A stretch of DNA of 64,000 nucleotides from Pedobacter cryoconitis (GCF_001590605.1 NZ_CP014504.1:3100001-3164000), one strand, 5' to 3'; counted from the first letter of the stretch, positions 1 to 9,118 are shown. Translations and numbers: made by a program. The notes: generated by a model not told the origin, from the letters alone.

Positions 1-254
1 CCTTTTTCCTCTATTTCACCAATGAATTCTATATTGTCATTTTCATCAAACAGAAATTCAGTAGGCATTCCAAAACCGCCACCTTCACCCTGAGGGTAAA
101 TATGATAAAGCTCTTTTACCGCAGCATGGAATTTCACCTCATACGTTAAGGGTGAGGTTTTTTTACTGCTAAATTCCCAAGAAACCGGATGGTTCTGCGC
201 AAGAGCCGAAAAAGCTACCTGGCCCATTAGTATTAATACTATTAATCGTTTCAT
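1..254 (-). CDS. DsbD N-terminal-like secreted protein (partial, 3' end outside window)
   Basis: The ATG is at 254 and the frame stays open to the window edge, giving about 84 residues. A signal peptide is visible at residues 1-20 (MKRLIVLILMGQVAFSALAQ), so the product is exported. The mature part starts NHPVSWEFSSKK and contains YHIYPQGEGGGFGMPTEF, which resembles the immunoglobulin-like N-terminal domain of DsbD-type thiol:disulfide reductases that Bacteroidota often carry as a free-standing periplasmic protein. It lies 15 bp downstream of the FecR gene on the same strand and is probably co-transcribed with it. The C-terminus is not visible, so a following thioredoxin or membrane domain cannot be excluded. 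Confidence 0.6.
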   Translation of the reverse strand, partial: MKRLIVLILMGQVAFSALAQNHPVSWEFSSKKTSPLTYEVKFHAAVKELYHIYPQGEGGGFGMPTEFLFDENDNIEFIGEIEEK

Positions 255-269
255 TTTTTTCGTTATTAT

Positions 270-1463
270 TTATCGCATTACAAAAATTTTACGGCCTTCA
301 ACCCTGAACGTCACTGATACAGCAGATTCTATTGATTTGAGTACAGTAGAAAGCTGGTTATTTCTGGAAACCCATCCTCCCAGTTCCATGTTATCTGGAA
401 CAGAAGCATCATAGATAACCTCCATATTATACCATCTTGCAATTTTTCTCATCGCTGTTTTAAATTCCACATGATTTAAGTAGAAATCGCCATTCTTCCA
501 GTCGAGAACACTGGCTAAGTCAGTTTTTCGCACGCTGATTATACCAAGTCTATTCAATGCCTGTTCTCCTGGCCTGATAATTTTTTGTCCATTTCCAACC
601 TTTATCTTTACTGAACCTTCCAGCAAAGTTGTTGCAATTCCGGGCTCATCTTTATAGCTATTTACGTTGAAATGAGTACCTAGAACCTCTATTTGCTGAT
701 TTTTATTGGCTACTATAAATGGGTGAAGTTTATCTTTTGCAACCTCGAAATAAGCTTCACCTTCGAGGAATACCTTACGCGTTTTGTGCTTAAAAAATTG
801 AGCAAATGAAATTTTCGAATCTGCGTTCAGCCAGACTTTTGTACCATCGGGCAAAGTAAATATATACGTCTGCCCTTTTGTAGTCGTAGCTGTAAGTGTT
901 TCATCTTTTAGATTGCTTGCGCCATCTGCAGTAACAACACTTCCATCAGTATAAGCCAGACGACTGCTTCCTATTACAAGACCTTTTTGATGGTCACTCA
1001 ACCTGATAACCTTACCGCTGCTAAGGGTTATAGTTGAACCACTTTTACCTGGTTTAACATATGGATATCGCTTAGCATAATCAATTTGGGAAAGGTTAGC
1101 ATGACGATTCCCGCTAAAGAAATAAATGCATACGACAAGTGCCGCCGCCGTTGCGGCTAATGCTGCAATGCGAGGCCATATTTTGATGCGTCTGACCGAA
1201 GCATCTGTGGTCTTTACATTCAAACTATCTTTTAATCCGGACCTTGTCAGCTGCCAGATATGATCAGTTTCGATTTGATTAAAATTTTGAAATTCCTGCA
1301 GAAAATACTCCTTAGCTATTAAACGATCGTAAAATTCAAGGTGTTCCGAAGAAGAATTCTTCCAGTTTTGCAGTTCATCATTACCTGCAGGATCCAGCGA
1401 CCCATTAAGTTCTGAGGTGATTAGTGTGGATATATAAAATTCTTTTTCCAGCATCTGGTCCAT
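270..1463 (-). CDS. FecR family anti-sigma factor
   Basis: This 397-residue inner-membrane protein has the typical Bacteroidetes FecR layout. A cytoplasmic N-terminal segment (about 1-92) would bind the sigma factor. One membrane helix follows at about 96-117, then a periplasmic FecR domain near 197-290 (LPDGTKVWLNADSKISF, FLEGEAYFEVAKD) and a C-terminal DUF4974-type secretin-like domain near 322-393 (DWKNGDFYLNHVEFKTAM). It lies 87 bp downstream of an ECF sigma gene on the same strand, the usual pairing. In this family the FecR protein relays a signal from a TonB-dependent receptor to the sigma factor. No SusC-type receptor follows it here, so its partner receptor is not identifiable from the window. 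Confidence 0.92.
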   Translation of the reverse strand: MDQMLEKEFYISTLITSELNGSLDPAGNDELQNWKNSSSEHLEFYDRLIAKEYFLQEFQNFNQIETDHIWQLTRSGLKDSLNVKTTDASVRRIKIWPRIAALAATAAALVVCIYFFSGNRHANLSQIDYAKRYPYVKPGKSGSTITLSSGKVIRLSDHQKGLVIGSSRLAYTDGSVVTADGASNLKDETLTATTTKGQTYIFTLPDGTKVWLNADSKISFAQFFKHKTRKVFLEGEAYFEVAKDKLHPFIVANKNQQIEVLGTHFNVNSYKDEPGIATTLLEGSVKIKVGNGQKIIRPGEQALNRLGIISVRKTDLASVLDWKNGDFYLNHVEFKTAMRKIARWYNMEVIYDASVPDNMELGGWVSRNNQLSTVLKSIESAVSVTFRVEGRKIFVMR

Positions 1464-1550
1464 TTTTATTCCTTTAACATTTTTTAGATGTTAATAATAT
1501 AGAAACGGGACGACTCCCTAAAGCAACCATATGAAATTGAAATATTTTTT

Positions 1551-2147
1551 TTATTTGGTAATAAAAAATAAAAAGGCCAGCTGCAATGCATTGGAAACAC
1601 CTTTTTTGAGCAGAGAATTTTTAATAAGAGCCACAGCTTTTGTTTTTTGGTTTCGGACAGTCTGTATAGACAAGCCCAGCTCTTCAGCAATTTCGGCTGT
1701 ACTTTTTCCTTCAATATAAAGCATTTTAAAAACTATCTTCATTTTATCAGGTAGTTCCTCAATTTCTTTATTCACCATGTCCAGCACTTCTGTTTGAACT
1801 ACATCATACAGGATAGTTTCCTCTCCACCCAGAAGATACTTAATGTAATTTTCTTGTGCAGCAGTTCTGACTTTTAAGCTGGCCAGATAATCCAGACAAG
1901 CATTGCGACAACTGATGTAAAGAAAGGCTTTGATATTTTGTTCTGTCTTAAAATCTTTATGTTTCTGCCAAACTTTTAAAAAGCATTTAGATACAATATC
2001 ATCAGCTTCTGCTTTATCTTCAAGCATGCGGGTTGTGAAATAAGCAAGTGACTTACTGTGCAGTTTAAAAAAATATGCAAGGGCCTTTTCATTCCCTTCA
2101 TATAATTCTTGCATCCAGTCTACTATTTCTTGCCTAGCTTTTTTCAT
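1551..2147 (-). CDS. ECF RNA polymerase sigma-70 factor
   Basis: This 198-residue protein has the two sigma domains of ECF factors. Region 2 lies at about 15-90, with the RMLEDKAEADDIVSKCFLKVWQ core and a -10 recognition helix containing NIKAFLYISCRNACLDYL. Region 4 lies at about 128-180 and ends in the helix-turn-helix STAEIAEELGLSIQTVRNQ. The hydrophobic tail (LQLAFLFFITK) is common in Bacteroidetes members of the family. It is the first gene of a minus-strand group with the FecR anti-sigma factor and presumably activates genes that are not in this window. The region upstream to 2345 is AT-rich and contains no other gene. Confidence 0.93.
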   Translation of the reverse strand: MKKARQEIVDWMQELYEGNEKALAYFFKLHSKSLAYFTTRMLEDKAEADDIVSKCFLKVWQKHKDFKTEQNIKAFLYISCRNACLDYLASLKVRTAAQENYIKYLLGGEETILYDVVQTEVLDMVNKEIEELPDKMKIVFKMLYIEGKSTAEIAEELGLSIQTVRNQKTKAVALIKNSLLKKGVSNALQLAFLFFITK

Positions 2148-2317
2148 TTATTAGTCATTACGCATCTGCCTCAATAAAATTACTGAAACCAACGGCAATA
2201 ATATTGATTAAATCTGGCAATACTAAGGTCTTCAGTATCTTATTTATAGCGAATTTCTTCAATCTTTATCAATTATTTAACAATCCTTTTACACATTCCC
2301 AAAATATTTTTATTTTT

Positions 2318-2348
2318 TTTGGCCAATTGAACATATTTCGTACTTTTG
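2318..2348 (+). promoter_or_regulatory. Bacteroidetes-type promoter of the tetR gene
   Basis: TTTG at 2318-2321 and TACTTTTG at 2341-2348 match the Bacteroidetes -33 (TTTG) and -7 (TAnnTTTG) elements with a 19-bp spacer. Transcription would start about 5 bases after the -7 box, almost at the ATG at 2355, so the tetR mRNA would be nearly leaderless. It also rules out the TTG at 2346 as start. Confidence 0.65.
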
Positions 2349-2351
2349 TCT
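2324..2351 (+). promoter_or_regulatory. Putative TetR operator, copy 1 (tetR promoter)
   Basis: This 28-bp block recurs in inverted orientation at 2964-2991. The two copies share CA-[A/T]-TTGAACA at one end and TACTTTTGTCT at the other, with identical spacing. Each has a small dyad, consensus RRACA-N13-TGTYY. It overlaps the spacer and -7 box of the tetR promoter, as expected for autorepression. Binding by the adjacent TetR is an inference. Confidence 0.6.
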
Positions 2352-2354
2352 AAA

Positions 2355-2945
2355 ATGAAGTTATCTAAAGAAGAACAGATCAAGGAAGAAATTGTCACTG
2401 CCGCCATCGGTGTTTTTGAAAGCTATGGCTTTACCCGGGTGTCTATGCAGGATATTTCGAAAGCGGGTAAAAAAGGGCGTACTACTTTATATTATTATTT
2501 TGGTAATAAAACAGAAGTTTTTGATGCAGTAGTAGAAAAACTATGCCTGCAGATATTTGATACCTGCCAGGGGGTAATTGATCCAAATGCTTCAATGTCC
2601 ACCAATTTGGAAAATTTTTACACAAAAAAATTACAGGAGATTAAATTTCTTACCAAAAAATATCATTTGGTGTTAGAAGATCTAAAGCAACAACCAGGGC
2701 TTGCCGCCGCTAAAACCAGGGTTTTGTTGGAGGAAGAAGGCAGTGTAATCTATAAAATGATCAGGTGGGCAATTGAGAAGAAAGAAATTGCCGAACTCAC
2801 TGAGGCTGACAGCCGTTTTCTTGCCGAAACAATTGTAACCGCCTTCAAAAGCTTTGAGCAGGAAATTATCTTGTTCAACCGGTTTCCCGATATGGAAGCT
2901 AAACTGTCCTGGATTTCGCAGATTTTTTGCAAGGGACTGAAATAA
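2355..2945 (+). CDS. TetR/AcrR family transcriptional regulator
   Basis: This protein has 196 residues from the ATG at 2355; a TTG three codons upstream lies inside the -7 promoter box and is unlikely to be used. The N-terminal helix-turn-helix is clear: VTAAIGVFESYGFTRVSMQ, then KKGRTTLYYYFGNKTEVFDAV. The C-terminal two thirds are helical and would be the ligand-binding and dimer domain. It lies 54 bp before an RND efflux operon on the same strand. The shared inverted 28-bp block before both transcription units suggests that it represses itself and the pump. The inducing ligand cannot be told from sequence. Confidence 0.9.
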   Translation: MKLSKEEQIKEEIVTAAIGVFESYGFTRVSMQDISKAGKKGRTTLYYYFGNKTEVFDAVVEKLCLQIFDTCQGVIDPNASMSTNLENFYTKKLQEIKFLTKKYHLVLEDLKQQPGLAAAKTRVLLEEEGSVIYKMIRWAIEKKEIAELTEADSRFLAETIVTAFKSFEQEIILFNRFPDMEAKLSWISQIFCKGLK

Positions 2946-2963
2946 TTTTTTTTGATTAATAAT

Positions 2964-2991
2964 AGACAAAAGTATATAAAGTGTTCAAATG
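2964..2991 (-). promoter_or_regulatory. Putative TetR operator, copy 2 (efflux operon)
   Basis: This is the inverted copy of the block at 2324-2351 and ends 8 bp before the ATG of the efflux adaptor gene at 3000. It reads AGACAAAAGTA, then TATAAAG, then TGTTCAAATG on the plus strand. Identity is high at both ends and low in the middle, as expected for an operator half-site pattern. A TTTG at 2951-2954 could be the -33 element of the operon promoter, which the site would then cover. Confidence 0.6.
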
Positions 2992-2999
2992 ATTAAAAT

Positions 3000-4064
3000 A
3001 TGAGACCTATATTATCAATTCTTACAGCAGCTGGAGCAACGCTACTTTTCACCGGATGTTCCGGGCATAAAGAGTCCAGCAAAATACCTGACACGATCAA
3101 TGTTAAAACAATTAATTTAAGCAGCCAACAGACAGGCTCCTCCGATCAGATTATTTATAGCGGAACTTTGCAAGCCGACAAAATGATCGATTTAAGTTTT
3201 CAGGTTTCCGGCACTATCAATTCATTTCCGGTAAAAGCCGGGGATTATGTAAAAAAAGGCCAATTAGTGGCTACCGTAGATGAAACAACTTACCGTAATC
3301 AATATAACGCACAATTAGCTCAGGTTAAACTGGCTAAAGAAAACTACACGCGTATTCTTTCTGTATTTCAGAAAGGCAGCATAGCAGAAATTAAAATGCT
3401 GGAGGCCAAATCAAATCTTGACCAGGCGGCATCTGCTGCACGGGCGACTTATCAAAATATTGCCCACACCAGGCTGTATGCACCTCAAAGCGGCTATGCC
3501 AGCGACAAAAAAACAGAAGCCGGGGCTACCGCCAGCCCAGGAGTACCTGTGTTGCAGTTACTGGATACCCGTTCGGTCAATGTTTTAGTAGCTGTTCCTG
3601 AGAATGAAATTAATCGTTATCAGCCAGGTGATCCTGCCGCTGTCACTATTGATGCGTCGGCGAACACACCGATCGAAGGGCGTATTACCGAAGTGGGCGT
3701 ACTGGCACTTAACAACAGTGCAAACTATACCGTTAAAGTAAAATTAGCCAATCCCGGTCAGGCGCTAAAACCAGGTATGCTTTGTAAGGTCGTATTCAGT
3801 ACTCCGAAATCTAAATCATTGTCCGCTAAAGCAGCTGAACAGCAACTGGTCGTCCCTGCCCAGGCCGTACAGGTGGATGAGCATGGCCGTAATTATGTAT
3901 ATACCGTTAACCCGCAACATAAGGCGCAACGGAAAGAAGTTCAAACCGGGGCACTCTATAATAATGGTTTGGCGATCACCGGTGGTTTAAGTGGTGATGA
4001 ACAACTGATTACTTCCGGTTACCAAAAGCTGGCCGATCAGTCTCCTGTTAAAATTACCCAATAA
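3000..4064 (+). CDS. RND efflux periplasmic adaptor (HlyD/MFP family) lipoprotein
   Basis: This 354-residue protein links the inner-membrane pump to the outer-membrane channel. The lipoprotein signal (ILTAAGATLLFTGCSG) places the lipidated cysteine at residue 20. Barrel-sandwich halves flank a coiled-coil hairpin at about 100-160: SFQVSGTINSFPVKAGDYVKKG before it and RLYAPQSGYASDKKTEAGA after it. A beta-barrel domain and the membrane-proximal domain (VVPAQAVQVDEHGRNYVYTV) follow. It is the first gene of a tripartite operon, 10 bp before the pump gene. A TetR gene lies directly upstream with a shared operator-like block. Confidence 0.92.
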   Translation: MRPILSILTAAGATLLFTGCSGHKESSKIPDTINVKTINLSSQQTGSSDQIIYSGTLQADKMIDLSFQVSGTINSFPVKAGDYVKKGQLVATVDETTYRNQYNAQLAQVKLAKENYTRILSVFQKGSIAEIKMLEAKSNLDQAASAARATYQNIAHTRLYAPQSGYASDKKTEAGATASPGVPVLQLLDTRSVNVLVAVPENEINRYQPGDPAAVTIDASANTPIEGRITEVGVLALNNSANYTVKVKLANPGQALKPGMLCKVVFSTPKSKSLSAKAAEQQLVVPAQAVQVDEHGRNYVYTVNPQHKAQRKEVQTGALYNNGLAITGGLSGDEQLITSGYQKLADQSPVKITQ

Positions 4065-4074
4065 ATCAGCAGTC

Positions 4075-7000
4075 ATGAAAAAGAAAGAAAACATGATCGA
4101 GTGGGCCATGCGCTACCATGTGCTGCCCCTTACTGTAGCTGCTGTGCTGTTTTTACTGGGTATTCTTGCCCTGTTCAATATGCCCCGTAATGAATTTCCC
4201 GATTTTACGATCAGGCAGGGTGTCATTGTAGGGCTTTACCCGGGTGCGTCATCCAACCAGGTAGAAGAACAAATGACCAAGAAAGTTGAAGAATACCTGT
4301 TTAGCAATAACGAGGTGGATAAAACTAAAACTTACTCCTACTCTCGCGATGGCATGATGTATATCTTTGTTGAAGTATCCGATAAAGTGAACGGCGCTGA
4401 GGCCAAAGCCTTTTGGAATAAGATTAAGAATGGCATGCTCCTTTTGCAGGCCCAGTTGCCGAAAGAGGTTAAAGGTTTTTATGTGAACAGCGATTTTGGT
4501 TCAACCTCTGCTTTACTGCTGGCGGTAGAATCACCTACCCGGCCTTATAAAGAACTACAGCGCAACGTAGAAGACATTGAAGCTGAATTACGCCGGGTTA
4601 AAGATGTAGCTAAAATATCCCATACAGGTAACCTGAACGAGCAGATCGGTATCTATGTTGATAATAATAAGTTGCTTCAAAATGGGGTTACCGCAGGTAA
4701 CATCAGGGATGTATTGCAAAATGAGGGCGCCATCAGTGCTGCGGGGACCGAAGATGGAAAAATAATCGACCGGCCGATACATCTGACCAGTTTTTATAAG
4801 ACCGAGTCAGATCTTGCAGAGCAGATTATCAAACGTGATGATCAAGGTAATCCGGTCAGGCTTCGTGATTTAGCAACCATCCGTCGGGAATATGGCGATC
4901 CTGACAGCTATGTAACGTCAAATGGCACTAAAAGTATTATTATTTCACTGGAAATGGTGACTGGTAAAAATATCGTGCATTTTGGCAAGGAGCTGGAGGA
5001 ACGGCTGGCAAAAGTGAGTGCGCATTTACCGCCGGATATCAAACTGGTCAAACTAGCCAATCAACCGGAAGTGGTGGATGAATCCATTACCCACTTTATG
5101 AAGGAGTTCGCTTTTGCCCTGATCGGTGTAGTGGTTGTGGCCCTATTGTTATTACCACTGCGGGTGGCAGCAGTAGCAGCGGCAACTATTCCAATTACAA
5201 TCGCGGCGACACTGGCCATTATGTACCTGGCGGGGATAGAACTGGACACGGTAACCCTGGCGGCACTCATTGTGGTACTGGGGATCGTTGTCGATGATCC
5301 TATTGTCGTCATTGATAACCATGTAGAAAAACTGGATCATGGGATGTCTGTTTGGGAGGCCGCCAAAAGCAGTGCGCAGGAACTATTCCCATCTGTATTT
5401 ACGGCAACGCTGGCCATTTCGGCCACTTTCTTCCCGCTGATGTTTTTTATGACGGGAGTAGCCAAAGATTTTATCAGTGTTTTCCCGGTAACCATCATTA
5501 TTGCATTGACCCTGTCCCTGGTCATATCGATGTTATTGGTGCCATTCTTCAATACGCTTTTTATCAAAAAGGGACTGCATAACGAAAATAAGAAGCAAGA
5601 GCATAAATCAATGCTGGACAGGCTACAGTTATTTTTCAATAAGCATATCGGCAATTCGGTGAAGCATTATAAGCTTACCGTATTATTCGGCGTGCTGTCC
5701 GTTGTATTCGGTGTGATCATCATGGGGATACTTCCCCAGCAATTATTCCCTAAAGTGGAACGTAATCAGTTTGCTGTGGAGATATACCTGCCCAGTGGTT
5801 ACAGCCTTGACCAAACGGACAGTGTGGTTAAAAATATGGAACGTATCATGCACAAGGATAAGCGGGTGATCAATTACACCAGTTTTATCGGCAATAGCTC
5901 GCCGCGCTTTCATATGGTTTACGCGCCTAACCTCCCCGCTAAAAACTATGCGCAGATACTGGTCAATACGGTCTCTGAAGGTGCCACAGAAGAAGTGATC
6001 AAAGATTACCAGCAAAAATATAGCAATGTCTTCCCATCTGCTTATGTGCGGATGAAACAACTGAACATGGTCAGCTCATCTGCACCGATCGAGGTTCGTA
6101 TATCCGGTAACAATATTGACGATCTTAAAGCGGTAGGTGAAAAGGTTATTGCCATAGGTAAAAGGCACAAAGAAGTGATCTGGGCCAGGACGGATTATGA
6201 TCAAATGGAGGAAGGGATTAAACTCAATGTGAAAAGCCAGGAACTGGCGCGCCTTGGCTTAACTAAAAGCGATGTGGCCAACACCGTGGCCATGCACACT
6301 GAGGGCGTTGATGCTACGCGGCTTTGGGAAGGTAACTATCAGATTGATGTGAAGATTAAAACACCCAAAACATCGAGAATGAATGTGTCCAGCCTGCTGG
6401 ACCTTAATATTCCTTCCCAACAAACGAAAACCGTGGTACCGCTCAGACAAGTGGCCGATATAGCACCTGAATGGAATGACGGACAGGTGGTGAGACGGAA
6501 CAGCATCCGCACGCTGACTGTGCGGATGGACATCATTCCGGATGCCGTTGCCAACAATGTGCTGACGGAATTACAGCCGGATATCGACAAAATTAAATTG
6601 CCACAGAATGTTGAAATCTCCTATGGCGGTGAACTGGAACTGCAAAATGAAAACATGGGCCCTATGGGGATTTCCTTACTCATGAGCGTCATCCTGATCT
6701 TTTTGATATTGCTCTGGCATTTCAAGCACCTCAAACATGCAGTACTCAGCATTACCACCATGCCACTCAGTCTGCTTGGCGCATCATTCGGATTGTTGGT
6801 CACTGGCTATCCATTCGGGTTTACCTCTTTTCTGGGACTATTGGCCTTATGCGGTATTGTGGTACGTAATGGAATTATCCTGATCGATCATGCCGAGGAA
6901 CTGAGGATCCATGAGGGAAAAACGGTATTACAGGCCGGCATTTTGTCAGCCGAACGCCGTATGCGGCCCATATTCCTAACTTCTACGGCCGCAGCTGTGG

Positions 7001-7176
7001 GCGTTACGCCCATGATCATCAGCCGCTCTTCGTTATGGGGACCTTTAGGTACAGTGATCTGCTTTGGACTAATGGTTTCCATGGTACTAACCCTTTTTGT
7101 TTTACCAACACTGTACTGGCTTTTCTTTCGTAAAGAAGATGAAAAGGCCAAAGAAACAGATGAGCAAACCGCGTAA
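4075..7176 (+). CDS. RND family efflux pump permease (AcrB-like)
   Basis: This 1033-residue inner-membrane proton antiporter has the duplicated RND architecture. There is one N-terminal helix, a large periplasmic loop (about 40-330), a six-helix bundle, a second periplasmic loop (about 560-860) and five to six final helices. The transmembrane segment LGIVVDDPIVVIDN keeps the paired aspartates of the proton relay. The family's motifs near the end are also present (LCGIVVRNGIILIDHAEEL and RPIFLTSTAAAVGVTPM). The length is normal for a hydrophobe or amphiphile exporter rather than a metal pump. It sits between adaptor and channel genes, so it forms the core of a drug or small-molecule exporter of unknown substrate. 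Confidence 0.93.
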   Translation: MKKKENMIEWAMRYHVLPLTVAAVLFLLGILALFNMPRNEFPDFTIRQGVIVGLYPGASSNQVEEQMTKKVEEYLFSNNEVDKTKTYSYSRDGMMYIFVEVSDKVNGAEAKAFWNKIKNGMLLLQAQLPKEVKGFYVNSDFGSTSALLLAVESPTRPYKELQRNVEDIEAELRRVKDVAKISHTGNLNEQIGIYVDNNKLLQNGVTAGNIRDVLQNEGAISAAGTEDGKIIDRPIHLTSFYKTESDLAEQIIKRDDQGNPVRLRDLATIRREYGDPDSYVTSNGTKSIIISLEMVTGKNIVHFGKELEERLAKVSAHLPPDIKLVKLANQPEVVDESITHFMKEFAFALIGVVVVALLLLPLRVAAVAAATIPITIAATLAIMYLAGIELDTVTLAALIVVLGIVVDDPIVVIDNHVEKLDHGMSVWEAAKSSAQELFPSVFTATLAISATFFPLMFFMTGVAKDFISVFPVTIIIALTLSLVISMLLVPFFNTLFIKKGLHNENKKQEHKSMLDRLQLFFNKHIGNSVKHYKLTVLFGVLSVVFGVIIMGILPQQLFPKVERNQFAVEIYLPSGYSLDQTDSVVKNMERIMHKDKRVINYTSFIGNSSPRFHMVYAPNLPAKNYAQILVNTVSEGATEEVIKDYQQKYSNVFPSAYVRMKQLNMVSSSAPIEVRISGNNIDDLKAVGEKVIAIGKRHKEVIWARTDYDQMEEGIKLNVKSQELARLGLTKSDVANTVAMHTEGVDATRLWEGNYQIDVKIKTPKTSRMNVSSLLDLNIPSQQTKTVVPLRQVADIAPEWNDGQVVRRNSIRTLTVRMDIIPDAVANNVLTELQPDIDKIKLPQNVEISYGGELELQNENMGPMGISLLMSVILIFLILLWHFKHLKHAVLSITTMPLSLLGASFGLLVTGYPFGFTSFLGLLALCGIVVRNGIILIDHAEELRIHEGKTVLQAGILSAERRMRPIFLTSTAAAVGVTPMIISRSSLWGPLGTVICFGLMVSMVLTLFVLPTLYWLFFRKEDEKAKETDEQTA

Positions 7177-7194
7177 CCTTAAAAATTGATTATT

Positions 7195-8484
7195 ATGAAA
7201 ATCCTCTTTTTATCCATCATATCCATGGGCTTGGCTTATACCGCCAGTGCCCAGCATATAGTGTCACTTGAGCAAAGCAGGCAAGCCGCTTTAGCGTACA
7301 GTACCGCTATCAAAAACGGGCAACTCAAAGTAAGCTCGGCAGACTTTGGACTGGCTGCTGCCAAATCTTCCTACCTGCCATCTGTCAGTGGTACTGGCCT
7401 GGGCTTATATGGCTTCAAAGATTTTGTACCGGCTATTCCGGGCCTATTGAATAAAGGCATCAATAATCTCTACCTGATTGGTGTAACTGCCATCCAGCCC
7501 ATTTACGCAGGTGGTAAAATTGAAACGGGTTATAAGCTGGCTGCTTTACAGCAGGAAACCAGTAAGATAATGGCCAGGCAATCGGTTGATTCGGTATTAC
7601 TGCTCACTACGCAAAAATACTGGAACCTGGTCAACTTGCAGGAGCAGGAAAAAACGCTGGCAGCTAATGAAGTGCTGCTGAATAATGTGCTGAAAATGCA
7701 AAAGGATATGCTGGCTTCCGGACTGATTGCCCGCAATGACCTGCTGAAAGTAAAAGTTCAACTCAGTCAACTGCTTGTTAACCAGAGCAAACTGCAAAAT
7801 GGGCGGAGACTGGCCTTGTTTGATTTTTCCATATACACCGGCATGCCATATGATTCACTGATGGTGATGCAGGACACGCTTGACAAGGGAAATGAACCCT
7901 TGCTTCCTGGTGGAACACCGGATACAACACTTTCAGGAATAGCCAATTACCAGTTGCTGCTCAAACAGGTGCAGGGTGAAGGCTTGCAAACCAAATTAAG
8001 TAAAGCAGATTATTTGCCGAGTTTATCGGTCGGGCTGAGTGCTTCGCAGGCAGGCTCATTCAATAAGACAATAGGCAGTACGTTTGTACCGGCAGCCCTG
8101 GCTACCCTGAGCGTTCCTATTTCTGACGGCTTATGGGGGCGTACTAAACAAAAGATGAAACAAAGAAAGATCAGCGAACAAATTGCTCAAAACAATTTAA
8201 GGGATGGAAGTGATCAGCTACAGGTAGGTATCCTGAAGTACTGGTACGATATGAAAGATGAATTGACGCAGATCCGATACGCTAAGGAAAATCTGTTACA
8301 GGCCACTGAAAACCTGAAAGTAAGTCAGGACAACTATAAAGCGGGATTGAGTACGGCAACTGATGTTTTGGATGCTCAAGCCTTCTACCAACAGGCTGCG
8401 GTAACACTGAATACCGCTTATTCAGATTTTCAAGTGAAAAAAGCTGCGTATGCGTATGCGACCGGTAAGATTAATAGTAAATAG
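7195..8484 (+). CDS. TolC-family outer membrane efflux channel
   Basis: This protein has 429 residues from the ATG at 7195; the frame also opens with a TTG three codons earlier, but the signal peptide MKILFLSIISMGLAYTASAQ starts at the ATG. Two copies of the outer-membrane efflux protein repeat are visible. The first begins VSLEQSRQAALAYSTAIKNG and the second centres on QLLLKQVQGEGLQTKLSKA, each followed by long coiled coils. The C-terminal motif QDNYKAGLSTATDVLDAQ is characteristic of TolC-type channels. It completes the tripartite system with the two genes upstream and is separated from the pump gene by 18 bp. Confidence 0.92.
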   Translation: MKILFLSIISMGLAYTASAQHIVSLEQSRQAALAYSTAIKNGQLKVSSADFGLAAAKSSYLPSVSGTGLGLYGFKDFVPAIPGLLNKGINNLYLIGVTAIQPIYAGGKIETGYKLAALQQETSKIMARQSVDSVLLLTTQKYWNLVNLQEQEKTLAANEVLLNNVLKMQKDMLASGLIARNDLLKVKVQLSQLLVNQSKLQNGRRLALFDFSIYTGMPYDSLMVMQDTLDKGNEPLLPGGTPDTTLSGIANYQLLLKQVQGEGLQTKLSKADYLPSLSVGLSASQAGSFNKTIGSTFVPAALATLSVPISDGLWGRTKQKMKQRKISEQIAQNNLRDGSDQLQVGILKYWYDMKDELTQIRYAKENLLQATENLKVSQDNYKAGLSTATDVLDAQAFYQQAAVTLNTAYSDFQVKKAAYAYATGKINSK

Positions 8485-8508
8485 ACTTTATTCATCCTAG
8501 CTGATCCC

Positions 8509-9108
8509 ATGGAAATGTATAAGAAAACGATTTTTACGCTTCAAATAGCCGAAAACGTAATTAAAGTAATTAGCCAATGCAGTATTGAACAGGTCTCTTT
8601 TGAACTCATCTCGGCTGCCACAAATATTAGTGTAAGTACAATTATCGATAATTTTGAGAGTTTGAATAATCTGATCGCTTTTTGCCTGACGCTGAGTTTT
8701 GATAGTTTAGCCAGAAATTTATCAATAGACGTAGAAAAGATTCCCTATAAAATGAATAGTATTGAAGCTTTTTGGATAACATTGGTGGAGTTTAATACTA
8801 TTTATTCCTATAAGGGACGGCTCATAGCTGCTTACCTTAAAGCTCCTGCTTCTTATCCGTTGGTGAACGTGAAATATTGCCTCGCAAAATCCATTAATTA
8901 TAAATTTGAAAAGACTGATCACATCTTAAAACAATACAATGGCGACATTCGGTTTATCGCTTTTGCTTACCTGTTTCAAATGGCGAGTAAAGTATCAATT
9001 GATATACCCAACTCCATAGAAAAATATGGACAAGACTTTGTGTCAGATTTCTACAATAAACACATTGCAGAAGGGTTAATTAGATTCACCAAACTCCCTA
9101 TAAGTTAA
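8509..9108 (+). CDS. Divergent TetR-like regulator
   Basis: This 199-residue protein starts at ATG 8509 or 8515. The first 60 residues follow the spacing of a TetR helix-turn-helix (QVSFELISAATNISVSTIIDNFESLNNLIAF). However, the usual glycine turn and the tyrosine-phenylalanine motif are largely replaced, so DNA binding is less certain than for the regulator at 2355. The rest is helical without a recognisable ligand domain. It is codirectional with the efflux genes, 24 bp after the channel gene and 10 bp before the NADH dehydrogenase gene, which suggests one transcript. It may be a second regulator of the same stress response. Confidence 0.55.
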   Translation: MEMYKKTIFTLQIAENVIKVISQCSIEQVSFELISAATNISVSTIIDNFESLNNLIAFCLTLSFDSLARNLSIDVEKIPYKMNSIEAFWITLVEFNTIYSYKGRLIAAYLKAPASYPLVNVKYCLAKSINYKFEKTDHILKQYNGDIRFIAFAYLFQMASKVSIDIPNSIEKYGQDFVSDFYNKHIAEGLIRFTKLPIS

Positions 9109-9118
9109 CCCTGAAGTG

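Noticed and set aside
7186..7194. TTG start three codons before the TolC gene ATG
   Set aside because: The signal peptide begins at the ATG at 7195 and the TTG adds only non-conserved residues.
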